Source of the DNA: Chitinophagaceae bacterium
GTDB lineage: Bacteria > Bacteroidota > Bacteroidia > Chitinophagales > Chitinophagaceae
DNA length: 12,696 nt
Assembly (NCBI GenBank): GCA_009996555.1
Contig: JAACZX010000468.1
Coordinates: 1 to 12,696 of the forward strand
Direction: 5' to 3'
In this document: positions 1-7,852 of the stretch, in pieces
How the letters are laid out: each line of letters begins with the position of its first letter
How positions within the stretch are numbered: the stretch's first letter is position 1
Made by a program: the position numbers and the translations under genes
Notes under the pieces: model-generated
Databases searched by the model: none
Told to the model about the DNA's origin: nothing
The model's input: only the letters and a program-made list of their open reading frames with translations

Positions 1-410
1 CTTACTACTTTTTGTATCCAGCGTTGTTCAATACGCAGGCGTTGTGTGAGTTGTATTTTTCCAACAGGCTGTGTAAACAATATTTGCTCCACCAACCTGT
101 TTTCATTTACAAACAGTTCAGTAGTGGCCGTTTTATTTGCCAGCCACATGTGCCCGCCCGAAAGACTCACCTGCAGATTTTTATTGATATTATAAGCCGC
201 ACCTATTCTTGTGTAGAAGAAGCTGTTGTTCTTTAAATAATCTGTTCGTCGTATATGCAGATCTGCAATTGCACTCCATTGTTTGTGCAGTTTAATGGTA
301 CTGTTTATGCTCCACCAGAAATGATGTTGTGTCTGCACTTCTTTTTTCTGCTGCGCCAGGCCGGCGTGGAAAAGGGAAAGAAATAAACCCGTAAACAAAA
401 GATATTTCAA
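1..410 (-). CDS. DUF2490-like secreted/outer-membrane protein, N-terminal part (runs off left edge)
   Basis: Reading the minus strand from 410 gives an open frame to the window edge, about 136 residues. It opens with a clear Sec signal peptide (MKYLLFTGLFLSLFHAGLAQ) and continues with short alternating segments rich in aromatic residues, such as HHFWWSINSTIKLHKQWS, FFYTRIGAAYNINKNLQVSLSGG and LTQRLRIEQRW. This pattern resembles the DUF2490 family of small predicted outer-membrane beta-barrels in Bacteroidota; the family call is from memory of the pattern. The start is a TTG codon: an in-frame stop lies five codons upstream, there is no ATG between, and the next in-frame ATG is well beyond the signal peptide. 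A -7 promoter box at 431-438 gives the gene its own promoter, separate from the permease gene upstream. The molecular function is unknown. The C-terminus lies outside the window. Confidence 0.6.
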   Translation of the reverse strand, partial: MKYLLFTGLFLSLFHAGLAQQKKEVQTQHHFWWSINSTIKLHKQWSAIADLHIRRTDYLKNNSFFYTRIGAAYNINKNLQVSLSGGHMWLANKTATTELFVNENRLVEQILFTQPVGKIQLTQRLRIEQRWIQKVV

Positions 411-430
411 CGAAGAATAATTTTACCGCA

Positions 431-438
431 CAAAGCTA
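431..438 (-). promoter_or_regulatory. Bacteroidota -7 promoter box (TAGCTTTG)
   Basis: On the minus strand this reads TAGCTTTG, an exact match to the Bacteroidota -7 consensus TAnnTTTG. It lies 20 bases upstream of the TTG start at 410, which leaves a short leader. No convincing TTTG-type -33 element was found at the usual 17-20 base spacing, so the call rests on the -7 box and its position in the 77-base gap after the permease gene. Confidence 0.5.
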
Positions 439-487
439 AGATGCAGAAAATACACCCTGCGTGAACTTAGTCACAAAGCAAACTGAT

Positions 488-1903
488 TCAGATTTCCTGT
501 TTTTTTGCTTTGAAGTAAAAATAGAAGAAAACGCCGCTCAGCATCAGCCCAAGCCCGATAAGCGATTGCAACGGTTGTGTAACAACGGTATTAATAATTA
601 GCGCCAGCGAGAACAGAAAAATAAATGCAGGAACAAATGGATAGCCAGTTACTTTTTCTTTAATGCTTCCGTTTCGTTTCATTTTAAACAAAGCCCACGC
701 AAGCAGCAGGTAAAAAAGAAATCCTGCAAAGATCACCATGTTGGTGAGCATATCAAATGTGCCTGAAATAACCAATAAGCAGCTCCAAACCATTGTGTAC
801 AATAAAGCCACTGAGGGTGTGCGGTAAACAGGATGCACCGTTTTTGCTTTCCTGAAAAAATAACCTTCCTGCGCCATGCGGTAATATATACGGGCATGTG
901 CAAGAATAATTCCATTCAACGTTCCAAACACCGAGATCATAATAAGTACAACAATGAGCGATTGACCGGCTTTTCCTAATAATGTTTCAGCAACAACAGC
1001 TGCACCAATGCGGCTTTGATCAACCGCTTTCAACTGCTCAAGCGGCAGCACGTGCATGTAAGCAGCATTTGCAAGCAGGTACAAAGCCATGGCAATTGCC
1101 ACACCACTGATGATAGCAATGGGGATATTTCGTTTCGGATTTTTTATTTCGCCGGTAATAAAGGAAATATTGCTCCATCCATCATAAGCCCAGAATGCAT
1201 TGAGCATGGCTGCAAGCAAGGCGCTGAAAAAAGCAACCCCTTTTAATCCTGAAGCAGTTGTTTCTGTCTGTATATCATTAGTATGAACAGGTGCGTATGA
1301 TAAACCTATAATGATCAGGAGCAGGATGCCGATGATCTTGGCGGAAGAAATGATATTGTTGATGAGTCCGCCATTCTGCACACCCCGATAGTTGATCCAT
1401 GTAAGCAATACAATGGCAGCAATAGCCAGCATTTTAATACCGCCATCAGCAAACGGATATAGAAAACCGCCAATGCCAATTGTTTCCCATGCATGAAAAG
1501 GATTACCCAATGGAATAAACACATTTACCGTTTGTGCAAATATGAACGCAACAGCTGCTACTGATGCGCAGCCCATAATGGTAAAATCTGTCCAGCCGAA
1601 TAAAAAGGAAAAGAAGTTGCCGAACGAAAGCCGCAGGTATTCATACACTCCACCCGATTCTTCTGTAAGTGATGATAAACCTGCTAAGGTAAATGCACCA
1701 AACAATGTAATGATGCCTGCACCGGCCCACGCAAACAATATCCAAGGTTCACTTAAACCTGTTTGCGCCATGGGCACGATCTTCTTAAACACACCGGAAC
1801 CGATCATCAAACCGGCAACTAATAAAATACCCGTACCCAAACCAAGCACACGCTTCAGAGCAGGTTGTTGATTGCTTGCTGATGTGTTTGTTTCGTTATG
1901 CAT
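488..1903 (-). CDS. APC-superfamily amino acid permease
   Basis: This 471-residue protein is an integral inner-membrane transporter of the amino acid-polyamine-organocation superfamily, probably of the LAT/SteT-like group. After a short polar N-terminus the first membrane segment (about residues 20-40) carries the signature GLMIGSGVF; the G35-S36-G37 break in TM1 is the typical substrate-contacting unwound helix. Residues 81-90 (EESGGVYEYL) match the conserved LAT/SteT motif just before TM3. About twelve hydrophobic segments follow, the usual number and length for the family. The substrate cannot be read from sequence; amino acids or a polyamine-like compound are the reasonable options. The start codon lies 6 bases after the stop of the deiminase gene, so the two are almost certainly co-transcribed and the permease may import that enzyme's product or a related amino acid. 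It is the last gene of the run. Confidence 0.9.
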   Translation of the reverse strand: MHNETNTSASNQQPALKRVLGLGTGILLVAGLMIGSGVFKKIVPMAQTGLSEPWILFAWAGAGIITLFGAFTLAGLSSLTEESGGVYEYLRLSFGNFFSFLFGWTDFTIMGCASVAAVAFIFAQTVNVFIPLGNPFHAWETIGIGGFLYPFADGGIKMLAIAAIVLLTWINYRGVQNGGLINNIISSAKIIGILLLIIIGLSYAPVHTNDIQTETTASGLKGVAFFSALLAAMLNAFWAYDGWSNISFITGEIKNPKRNIPIAIISGVAIAMALYLLANAAYMHVLPLEQLKAVDQSRIGAAVVAETLLGKAGQSLIVVLIMISVFGTLNGIILAHARIYYRMAQEGYFFRKAKTVHPVYRTPSVALLYTMVWSCLLVISGTFDMLTNMVIFAGFLFYLLLAWALFKMKRNGSIKEKVTGYPFVPAFIFLFSLALIINTVVTQPLQSLIGLGLMLSGVFFYFYFKAKKQEI

Positions 1904-1909
1904 GCATGA

Positions 1910-3220
1910 TCATTTTTTGCGTGAAGGTTGCTGCTGTGTGCTGCAATGAATGCCACCTCCGCTCCAGTTGACCATGAGGGCATCAATAAACACGATCTTT
2001 CTGCCGGGAAATTGTTCTTCAAATATTTTCCGTACCTGTTCTTCTTTTTCTTTTGATGAACCATAAGCCGTGTAAGTGGGCAGCAGCACTGTTTTATTTG
2101 TTACAAGATAATTCATGTAACTGCCGGCCGGTACACGGTAAATAGAATCACCTGCCTTTGGTGCTTCTGAAGGAACAAAATTTTTCAACTCCACATCAAA
2201 TGTTACTTCACCGGAATCGATCTTTTGCCGTGCCTGTACTTTTTTTGTGATGAGATCGGGCAATGGAACTTTAATAATAGTGAATGCGTTGCCATCTTCG
2301 TCGGTTGCTTTTTTAAGAATGTTGTAGTTCTCATTCATCCGCTCATAATTTATCCTGTTAACAGGGTTGAGATCTTTTTCTTTTTCATCAACCCATGCAA
2401 GCAGAATTGTATTTGCATCTGAAAAACGAACAAACTCATCGGTATGACCGCCTGTGCCACCACCGTAATAATTGGCAGCTATGCGACGGAAAAAATTCTG
2501 CGGATCATCAGCCAAACCTTTTTTCATCCAGATGATCTTACTTACTCCCAGCACACGTTTAAACTCTGTTTCAATGTATTCTTTTTTCATACCCGGGTTT
2601 CGTTGAAACACGGTTGCTTCACATAAGATGAGTGTGCCTTCACCATTTACTTCAATAGCACCACCTTCGTGTACAACATTTGTTTTCAGTATCACCGCTT
2701 TTTCTGCAACGGCCATCTGGCTGTCAACAGTTCCTGTTTTCATACGCATTTCTTTGCGCAGGTTAAGATAGTGCTGCACGCTATCCTTGTTGCCGCTGTA
2801 TTTTTCTTCCAGGAAACCGGGATAGCCATAAGCATTCCAGTCAAAATCAGCAACACCCAATTCACCTTTGCCGTTTATTAAAAACGCAGCACCATGATCT
2901 CTTATCCAGTAACGGTCGCCGGGCATGATATACGTTTTGTACATGCTACTGTCAATGCCTTGTGATGCGAGGTAGAGCTTGGCCTTTTGCAGAATGGTAT
3001 CGTTATGAAACGCAATTTTTACCGTTACATTCGATGCCAGTGCTTTAATGATATTTGTAACAACAGGATAATAGCCACGGGAGCTGTCTTTTTCCCAGCC
3101 AAGCCAAACAGCATCATGTGGTTCCCACTCGGCAGGCATATAAAACTCTTCAGCTGGTCGTTGTTCTTTACAGGCGAACAGAAGAAAGGTTGTTGCTGAT
3201 ACAAAAAGAAATTTTTTCAT
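1910..3220 (-). CDS. Agmatine/peptidylarginine deiminase-family lipoprotein
   Basis: This 436-residue protein belongs to the guanidino-group deiminase family that includes agmatine deiminase (AguA) and the Porphyromonas peptidylarginine deiminase. It would hydrolyse a guanidino group to a ureido group, releasing ammonia. The expected catalytic residues are present: D108 in WIRDHGA, E185 in VVHEGGA, H259 and D261 in GGHTDEF, and the nucleophile C426 in SGGGIHCSTQQ. The N-terminus (MKKFLFVSATTFLLFAC) is a lipoprotein signal with a slightly atypical lipobox LFAC; C17 would be lipidated and residues C-K-E follow. Classical agmatine deiminases are cytoplasmic and shorter (roughly 340-370 residues), so export is notable. 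The substrate (free agmatine, arginine or peptidyl-arginine) cannot be decided here. The start lies 29 bases after the serine hydrolase stop. The APC permease gene starts 6 bases after this gene's stop. Confidence 0.88.
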   Translation of the reverse strand: MKKFLFVSATTFLLFACKEQRPAEEFYMPAEWEPHDAVWLGWEKDSSRGYYPVVTNIIKALASNVTVKIAFHNDTILQKAKLYLASQGIDSSMYKTYIMPGDRYWIRDHGAAFLINGKGELGVADFDWNAYGYPGFLEEKYSGNKDSVQHYLNLRKEMRMKTGTVDSQMAVAEKAVILKTNVVHEGGAIEVNGEGTLILCEATVFQRNPGMKKEYIETEFKRVLGVSKIIWMKKGLADDPQNFFRRIAANYYGGGTGGHTDEFVRFSDANTILLAWVDEKEKDLNPVNRINYERMNENYNILKKATDEDGNAFTIIKVPLPDLITKKVQARQKIDSGEVTFDVELKNFVPSEAPKAGDSIYRVPAGSYMNYLVTNKTVLLPTYTAYGSSKEKEEQVRKIFEEQFPGRKIVFIDALMVNWSGGGIHCSTQQQPSRKK

Positions 3221-3249
3221 GGCGTTATGGCATTGATTTTATCAGTTGA

Positions 3250-4395
3250 TCATTTGTTTTCTGCTGATTGTATAATCAAGCGTAACAGATCGGCCACCTT
3301 GCTATCGTCCATCCAGCGTGTTACCACAACAAGATCATGTTCTTTATCGATGATGATATAGTTGCCGCCGAAGCCTGCTGCATAATATACTTTTGGTGAA
3401 ATGCCTTTCCAGCTTTGTTCAGCATTGAGCCACCACAAATAACCATAACTTTTATTGGCAGTTGATGGTTGCTGCACCGCATTGATCCATTTTTCTGAAA
3501 GCAATTGCTGACCTTTCCATTTGCCATTGCGTAAAAACAATAAACCAAACCTTGCATGATCGTATGTGTTAATGAAAATACCACCGCCATGATGCCCGCC
3601 ACCACTTACTGATTGAACGGTTAAACCATCCATTATTACATAAGAATTTTCATAGCCATACCAACGCCATGTAGTGGATGCACCAATAGGGTCCATGATC
3701 TTTTCCTTCAACACAACAGGCAGTGGCTTTCGCCAAACCTGCAGCAAAGAATAGGCAAGCAGGTTTACACGCACATCATTGTATTCATAATTTGTTCCCG
3801 GCTCAAGCAGCTTGCGGTTTTTCCATTCATCGATGCCGCCTTCTTTTGGTGGACGATCGGCCCAATCATCTAAGCCAAATAAACTGCCATTCCAGTCGGA
3901 TGACTGATTGAGTAAATGATGCCATGTTATTTTTGAATTATGTGCACTTTCAAATGATCCGTCCCATACATAACCACCAACCTTATCATTCACATTTTTG
4001 ATCAGGCCATTGTCAACAGCTAAACCTGCAACAGTAGATAGATAACTTTTAGTTACACTGAATGTCATATCAACCCTGTTCACATCGCCCCACTGTGCAA
4101 CAATGTATCCGTTCTTGATTACAAGTCCGGCAGGGCCGCCTCTTTCTTTCATTGGCCCCACAATTTTATAACCGGGTTCACGTGAGTAAGACTTCATGTT
4201 GGCAATACGCAGATCACGCTCAACTTTGTTTTCATTTTTCATGGCGAAGCTCACTGCACTGTCAAGCCATGCCTTGTTCATCTTTAACTCTTCAGGCTTT
4301 TTTATTTGCCAGTCAGCATCAGGAAAATAATTTTGTTGTGCATGAAGAGTGAATGCATATACGCTAAGTACAAACAGCAATAGTTTTTTGATCAT
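3250..4395 (-). CDS. Secreted class C beta-lactamase-fold serine hydrolase
   Basis: This 381-residue protein has a Sec signal peptide (MIKKLLLFVLSVYAFTLHAQ) and a beta-lactamase/penicillin-binding-protein-like domain (Pfam PF00144). The nucleophile motif SxxK is S113-V-T-K116 within DMTFSVTKSYLS. The second motif, usually Y-x-N, reads Y205-N206-D207 in YEYNDVRVNLLAY; the third position is Asp instead of Asn. The third motif is not a canonical KTG or HTG; the segment YYAAGFGGNYIIID (about 337-350) occupies its place. Such proteins are more often esterases, D-amino acid peptidases or amidases than true beta-lactamases, so resistance should not be inferred. It lies 16 bases after the M20 gene and 29 bases before the deiminase gene, in a run of exported hydrolases that suggests a role in substrate breakdown. 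The fold call is secure; the substrate is unknown. Confidence 0.87.
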   Translation of the reverse strand: MIKKLLLFVLSVYAFTLHAQQNYFPDADWQIKKPEELKMNKAWLDSAVSFAMKNENKVERDLRIANMKSYSREPGYKIVGPMKERGGPAGLVIKNGYIVAQWGDVNRVDMTFSVTKSYLSTVAGLAVDNGLIKNVNDKVGGYVWDGSFESAHNSKITWHHLLNQSSDWNGSLFGLDDWADRPPKEGGIDEWKNRKLLEPGTNYEYNDVRVNLLAYSLLQVWRKPLPVVLKEKIMDPIGASTTWRWYGYENSYVIMDGLTVQSVSGGGHHGGGIFINTYDHARFGLLFLRNGKWKGQQLLSEKWINAVQQPSTANKSYGYLWWLNAEQSWKGISPKVYYAAGFGGNYIIIDKEHDLVVVTRWMDDSKVADLLRLIIQSAENK

Positions 4396-4411
4396 TACTT
4401 TTTATTTCAAA

Positions 4412-5719
4412 TTATTTTTTATTCATTTCCATATAGTCAAACACCAAATTACAGAAAGCACTCATGCCTGTTTTAAATGCAGTATCATCTATAAAAAATT
4501 CGGGTGTGTGATGTGATGCAGATGTTGCAGGGTCTTTTCCTTTTGGTAAACCACCAATATAGAAATACAGGCCCGGCACTTTTTGTGCAAAGAAGGAGAA
4601 GTCTTCTGAAATTGTTTCCGGCGCAACCAGCATTACATTTTCTTTTCCCACAGCTTTTTGAAATGATGGCAACATAGCGGCTGTTAATGCTTCATTGTTA
4701 AATGTAACAGGATAATGTGCTGAGTATGGAATTTCCACAACAGCGGTTGCGCCTGCTGCTTCTGCTGTTTTTTCCACGATCTGTTTAATACGGCTGAAAA
4801 CAAATGTTTCATCTGCCGCACTTAATGTTCTTACGGTGCCGGTCATTTCAACCTGGTCGGCAATAATATTGAAACGTGTGCCACCATGTATTGTTCCAAT
4901 GGTAACAATGGCCGCATTATCGGCAATGTTTACATTCCGGCTCACAATTGTTTGAAGGTTGTTAACGATCTGCGATGCTGCCACAATCGGATCAACCGAT
5001 AACCACGGCTTTGCACCATGTGCCGATTTTCCTTTCACAGTAATTTTCAGATCAGCCACACCTGCAAACGTACTGCCCGGACGGTAAGTTATTTTCCCTA
5101 CTTCCACCTGCGCATTCATGTGCAGACCAAATATCACATCCACTTTCGGGTTTTCTAACACGCCTTCTTTCACCATCAACTCAGCGCCACCTTCTTCACC
5201 CTTTTGCGAACCTTCTTCTGCGGGTTGAAAAATAAATTTTATCGTACCGTTTAAATCTTTCTTCATGCCCGAAAGAATTTCAGCAACCCCCATAAGTATC
5301 GCCACATGCGCATCATGACCGCATGCATGCATCACACCAACTTCCTGTCCGTTGTAAATGCCTTTTGCTGTTGATGCAAAGGGGAGATTTGTTTTTTCTG
5401 TTACAGGTAATCCATCCATATCTGCACGAAGAGCAATAACAGGTCCGGGTTTGTCGCCTTTCAATATTCCTACCACACCTGTTTTAGCAATATTGGTTTT
5501 TACTTCCATACCTAATGATTGCAAATGTTTGGCGATGATGGCTGCTGTTCTTGTTTCCCTGTTTCCAAGTTCAGGGTTTTGGTGAAAATCATGTCGCCAT
5601 TCAATAACCTTCTGTTCAATTTTTGCAATGGCATTGTTAATAGCAGTACGCTGTGTTGTTTTTTGTGCAATGATGTTCTGAATACTTAAAAGGAAGAAGG
5701 ACAGGAATAGAATCCGCAT
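4412..5719 (-). CDS. Secreted M20 family metal-dependent amidohydrolase (M20D, hippurate/IAA-amino acid hydrolase type)
   Basis: This 435-residue zinc-type amidohydrolase is exported: MRILFLSFFLLSIQNIIAQ is a signal peptide. The M20D fingerprint is complete: WRHDFHQNPELG (41-52), ALRADMDGLP (96-105), metal ligands C133 and H135 in HACGHDAH, the catalytic and ligand glutamates E168-E169 in QPAEEG, H200 in GLHMNA, and H404 in the C-terminal SHHTPEF. The dimerisation insert begins near residue 215 (VADLKITVKGKSAHGAKP). Relatives cleave N-acyl amino acids such as hippurate, N-acetyl amino acids or IAA conjugates to a free amino acid plus an acid. The extra N-terminal export signal is common in Bacteroidota members. 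It lies 33 bases downstream of the DUF1624 gene and 16 bases upstream of the serine hydrolase, probably in one transcript. The exact acyl substrate is undetermined. Confidence 0.92.
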   Translation of the reverse strand: MRILFLSFFLLSIQNIIAQKTTQRTAINNAIAKIEQKVIEWRHDFHQNPELGNRETRTAAIIAKHLQSLGMEVKTNIAKTGVVGILKGDKPGPVIALRADMDGLPVTEKTNLPFASTAKGIYNGQEVGVMHACGHDAHVAILMGVAEILSGMKKDLNGTIKFIFQPAEEGSQKGEEGGAELMVKEGVLENPKVDVIFGLHMNAQVEVGKITYRPGSTFAGVADLKITVKGKSAHGAKPWLSVDPIVAASQIVNNLQTIVSRNVNIADNAAIVTIGTIHGGTRFNIIADQVEMTGTVRTLSAADETFVFSRIKQIVEKTAEAAGATAVVEIPYSAHYPVTFNNEALTAAMLPSFQKAVGKENVMLVAPETISEDFSFFAQKVPGLYFYIGGLPKGKDPATSASHHTPEFFIDDTAFKTGMSAFCNLVFDYMEMNKK

Positions 5720-5752
5720 GCAATATTATTTGTGTTTTTTAATGTGATCTGT

Positions 5753-6934
5753 TTATAAATAGCTCAGCCATTTTTTTTCTTTATGTTTGGTTTTGTACCG
5801 ATCGTACCATTTGCAAACAGGATACAATGCTATGATAACGGAAAGCCAGACAAAATACACGATCCATAAATTATAACCTTCACCGGGTATAATAAATTTA
5901 AAAGGAAGTGATCCTTTCATTCCTTCTTCAAGCGTATGTCCTCTCAAAAAGAAAAACAGGATAGATATAATATGTAGCAGGTAAAAATGGACGATATAAT
6001 AGAACAAAGGAACCCGCCCAAACACAATGGCGAATTTTGCGAAACGTCCATTTGTGTTTTTAACGAGTGATAGGAATATAAGAGCAACACCAATTGTTGC
6101 ACACATAAACAGCAATGATGGCGGATACTTTTGAACATTCATAAAAGAGAAAAATGTTTGCAAGCCTGTTTGTTGATTGGTCCAGCGAAGCGGATCGCCG
6201 TAAACATTTGCTGTTCGCAATACAATAAACAGCAATAATGCGCCAATGCCCATCCATAACAACAGTTTATTTCTTCGTTCTGCTTCTGTATTGCTGAAAA
6301 GTTTACCACAGCAATAACCTAATATCATTAATCCTGTCCACGGAAGAAAAGGATACATGATGCCTAAAGTAAGACTGCTGCTCAATTGAAGGAATGCAGG
6401 ACGGTGCAACAGGCTCCACCAAACAGGAAGAGCACTTCGGTTTGCTTCAGCAAAATCTATCAGGTTATGACCAAATACAATTAATAGTCCCACAGCGAGT
6501 ATCAAGCGGAAGGGTAGCCAGATGAGGAGCCCAAGTAAAACCATGCTGATACCAATAGACCATATTGTTGCAAGAATGATGGTGCTGAAATAAATATCAC
6601 CCAGCACGCCAAATGTCATCACCGTTATTTCTATAAGCACAAGCCAAAGACCACGGGTGATCAAAAAGCCACTTAATTCCTTTGTTGTTTTTCTTTTGCT
6701 TTGCAGCCACGCAGAAACACCTGAAAGAAAAACGAAAGTTGGTGCGCAGAAATGTGTGATCCATCTTGTAAAGTATAAAGCGGCTGTAGTGGTGGCCGGG
6801 TTCAACGGGTCGCCGGTGAATGCTTCCCTGTGAAAAAAATCCCTTGTATGATCAAGTGCCATAATGATCATCACAATTCCACGAAGCAGATCAATGGATT
6901 CAATGCGTTTGGATGAAGAGAGTGATTGTTGCAT
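5753..6934 (-). CDS. DUF1624 / heparan-alpha-glucosaminide N-acetyltransferase-like membrane protein
   Basis: This 393-residue polytopic membrane protein begins with SKRIESIDLLRGIVMIIMALDHTRDFF (residues 8-34), the hallmark N-terminus of the DUF1624/HGSNAT catalytic-domain family (Pfam PF07786). A second conserved piece, HFCAPTFVFLSGVSAWL, follows at about residues 61-77, and roughly ten hydrophobic segments complete the protein. In animals the family member HGSNAT moves an acetyl group from cytosolic acetyl-CoA across the lysosomal membrane to a glucosamine; bacterial members are mostly uncharacterised and may acylate a periplasmic or cell-wall sugar or another amine. The conserved D28-H29 pair fits the family. 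The start at 6934 follows a 101-base gap after the NTF2-like gene, so it could carry its own promoter and head the downstream run; a weak TAATTTAA box is present upstream. A link to the amino acid hydrolases downstream is unproven. Confidence 0.82.
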   Translation of the reverse strand: MQQSLSSSKRIESIDLLRGIVMIIMALDHTRDFFHREAFTGDPLNPATTTAALYFTRWITHFCAPTFVFLSGVSAWLQSKRKTTKELSGFLITRGLWLVLIEITVMTFGVLGDIYFSTIILATIWSIGISMVLLGLLIWLPFRLILAVGLLIVFGHNLIDFAEANRSALPVWWSLLHRPAFLQLSSSLTLGIMYPFLPWTGLMILGYCCGKLFSNTEAERRNKLLLWMGIGALLLFIVLRTANVYGDPLRWTNQQTGLQTFFSFMNVQKYPPSLLFMCATIGVALIFLSLVKNTNGRFAKFAIVFGRVPLFYYIVHFYLLHIISILFFFLRGHTLEEGMKGSLPFKFIIPGEGYNLWIVYFVWLSVIIALYPVCKWYDRYKTKHKEKKWLSYL

Positions 6935-7035
6935 AGTTTTGGTTGGTTGAAATAAAAGCCGACACTTTAAATTAGAAAAAAGAACGGAGGTTTACAACAC
7001 AAGCTTGTTGTGGACTTATTTTTCTTTCTACCCGT

Positions 7036-7482
7036 TTAATTTTTCATCAACCTTGTTGAATGCAATACATCAATTTTCCAGCTCTTTTTTACTTTCAAGA
7101 GAACAACTGTTTCCATCCAGTTTAAAATGTCTTCTTTTCCATTCCTGATTATTACTGATTGCAGATAATATGTAACCCATGCTGTATTGCCCTTGATAGT
7201 TGTATTTACATACTGAAAACTATTGCTGCGTTTAAAATCTTTAATGGTTTTACTGGCGATCATTTTTTGAATCAGGGTATCGATCGTCCACACCTGTCCG
7301 TATTCATAAAAACGCACATCAGCAGTAACAAAGGTTTTTAATGAAACAGTATCAAAAACAGATAGAGCTGCAAATGTATTTTCAATTGTTTCGTGTATGG
7401 CTGACTGTTCTTTATTTGCTGTTTGTGCATGCGTATTTATAGAGAAGAGTGAAACAATCAACAGGAATTTTACTTTTTGCAT
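7036..7482 (-). CDS. Secreted NTF2-like (SnoaL/DUF4440-type) protein
   Basis: This 148-residue protein has a signal peptide (MQKVKFLLIVSLFSINTHAQ) followed by one small alpha+beta domain. Helical start IHETIENTFAALSVFDTVSLKTFVTADVRFYEYG, then alternating strands ending in ETVVLLKVKKSWKIDVLHSTR, is the typical order of the NTF2-like fold: the first helices lead into a line about a value needing correction, and the last strand carries the K-x-x-W-K-I-x-x-L-H-S-T pattern. These proteins range from ketosteroid-isomerase-like enzymes to non-catalytic binding domains, and nothing here fixes a reaction. The gene is the most upstream of the minus-strand run but is separated from the next gene by about 100 bases, so co-transcription is uncertain. 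No good TAnnTTTG box was found before it. Confidence 0.75.
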   Translation of the reverse strand: MQKVKFLLIVSLFSINTHAQTANKEQSAIHETIENTFAALSVFDTVSLKTFVTADVRFYEYGQVWTIDTLIQKMIASKTIKDFKRSNSFQYVNTTIKGNTAWVTYYLQSVIIRNGKEDILNWMETVVLLKVKKSWKIDVLHSTRLMKN

Positions 7483-7561
7483 AGTAACAAAAACTCTTTG
7501 AATGAGTAAATACTGTTAAAGATCTTTCTTTTCAATACAGGCGATGATGTGTAAGGCAGAT

Positions 7562-7663
7562 CTACTTAAATATAATTCTTATAACACAGAGCTCAAAATA
7601 TGTTCTTCGCTTGTGTTTTTCTTCATGATCAACCAGGGCTGCACAATACTCATGATTGCTCAT
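7562..7663 (-). CDS. Doubtful small ORF, 33 residues
   Basis: This ORF starts with ATG at 7663 and overlaps the stop of the preceding 49-residue ORF in an ATGA arrangement, which would fit translational coupling. The peptide is polar at first (MSNHEYCAALVDHEEKHKRR) and ends in a short hydrophobic tail. No family is recognised. The length is well within chance expectation for AT-rich DNA, so only the overlap makes it worth recording. Confidence 0.12.
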   Translation of the reverse strand: MSNHEYCAALVDHEEKHKRRTYFELCVIRIIFK

Positions 7664-7809
7664 AAACACATGAAGAAGGCATGTACATGTTGTACTGTTG
7701 TTTTATTACCGGTTATCTTACTCCAATAGCCGGGATTAAAGTCAATAAGTACTAATAGGATAAATAAAAGCAACCACTTTTTGAAGTATGGGAATAAGAT
7801 TCGTTTCAT
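7660..7809 (-). CDS. Possible small membrane protein, 49 residues
   Basis: This ORF begins at ATG 7809 and ends at TGA 7660. The peptide starts with a basic stretch and one strongly hydrophobic segment, MKRILFPYFKKWLLLFILLV, then a polar part DFNPGYWSKITGNKTTVQHVH. That positive-inside arrangement is what a single-pass small membrane protein would show, and the start is preceded by an A-rich leader, common in Bacteroidota. No family is recognised and no promoter box is convincing. It could equally be the broken N-terminus of a larger lost gene. There is no codon-level conservation evidence available, so it is offered as a candidate only. Confidence 0.3.
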   Translation of the reverse strand: MKRILFPYFKKWLLLFILLVLIDFNPGYWSKITGNKTTVQHVHAFFMCL

Positions 7810-7852
7810 TTTTTAAGCTGACTGTTTGTTTACAACTGCATCGTCTTAATAG

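Noticed and set aside
461..474. Small inverted repeat GTGA...TCAC after the permease gene
   Set aside because: Four-pair stem and no T-run; too weak for a terminator.
3250..4395. Antibiotic resistance (beta-lactamase) call
   Set aside because: The fold matches, but the motif set differs from true class C enzymes and the context is catabolic.
6994..7011. Hairpin ACAACA-CAAGCT-TGTTGT in the gap between the NTF2-like and DUF1624 genes, with a T-rich stretch further along the minus strand
   Set aside because: The stem is only six pairs and mostly A-T, and the T-run starts more than ten bases beyond it, so it does not meet the usual form of an intrinsic terminator.
7544..7729. Plus-strand ORF of 61 codons
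   Set aside because: No signal, family or promoter; cysteine-rich, low-complexity composition, and it overlaps a better candidate on the opposite strand.
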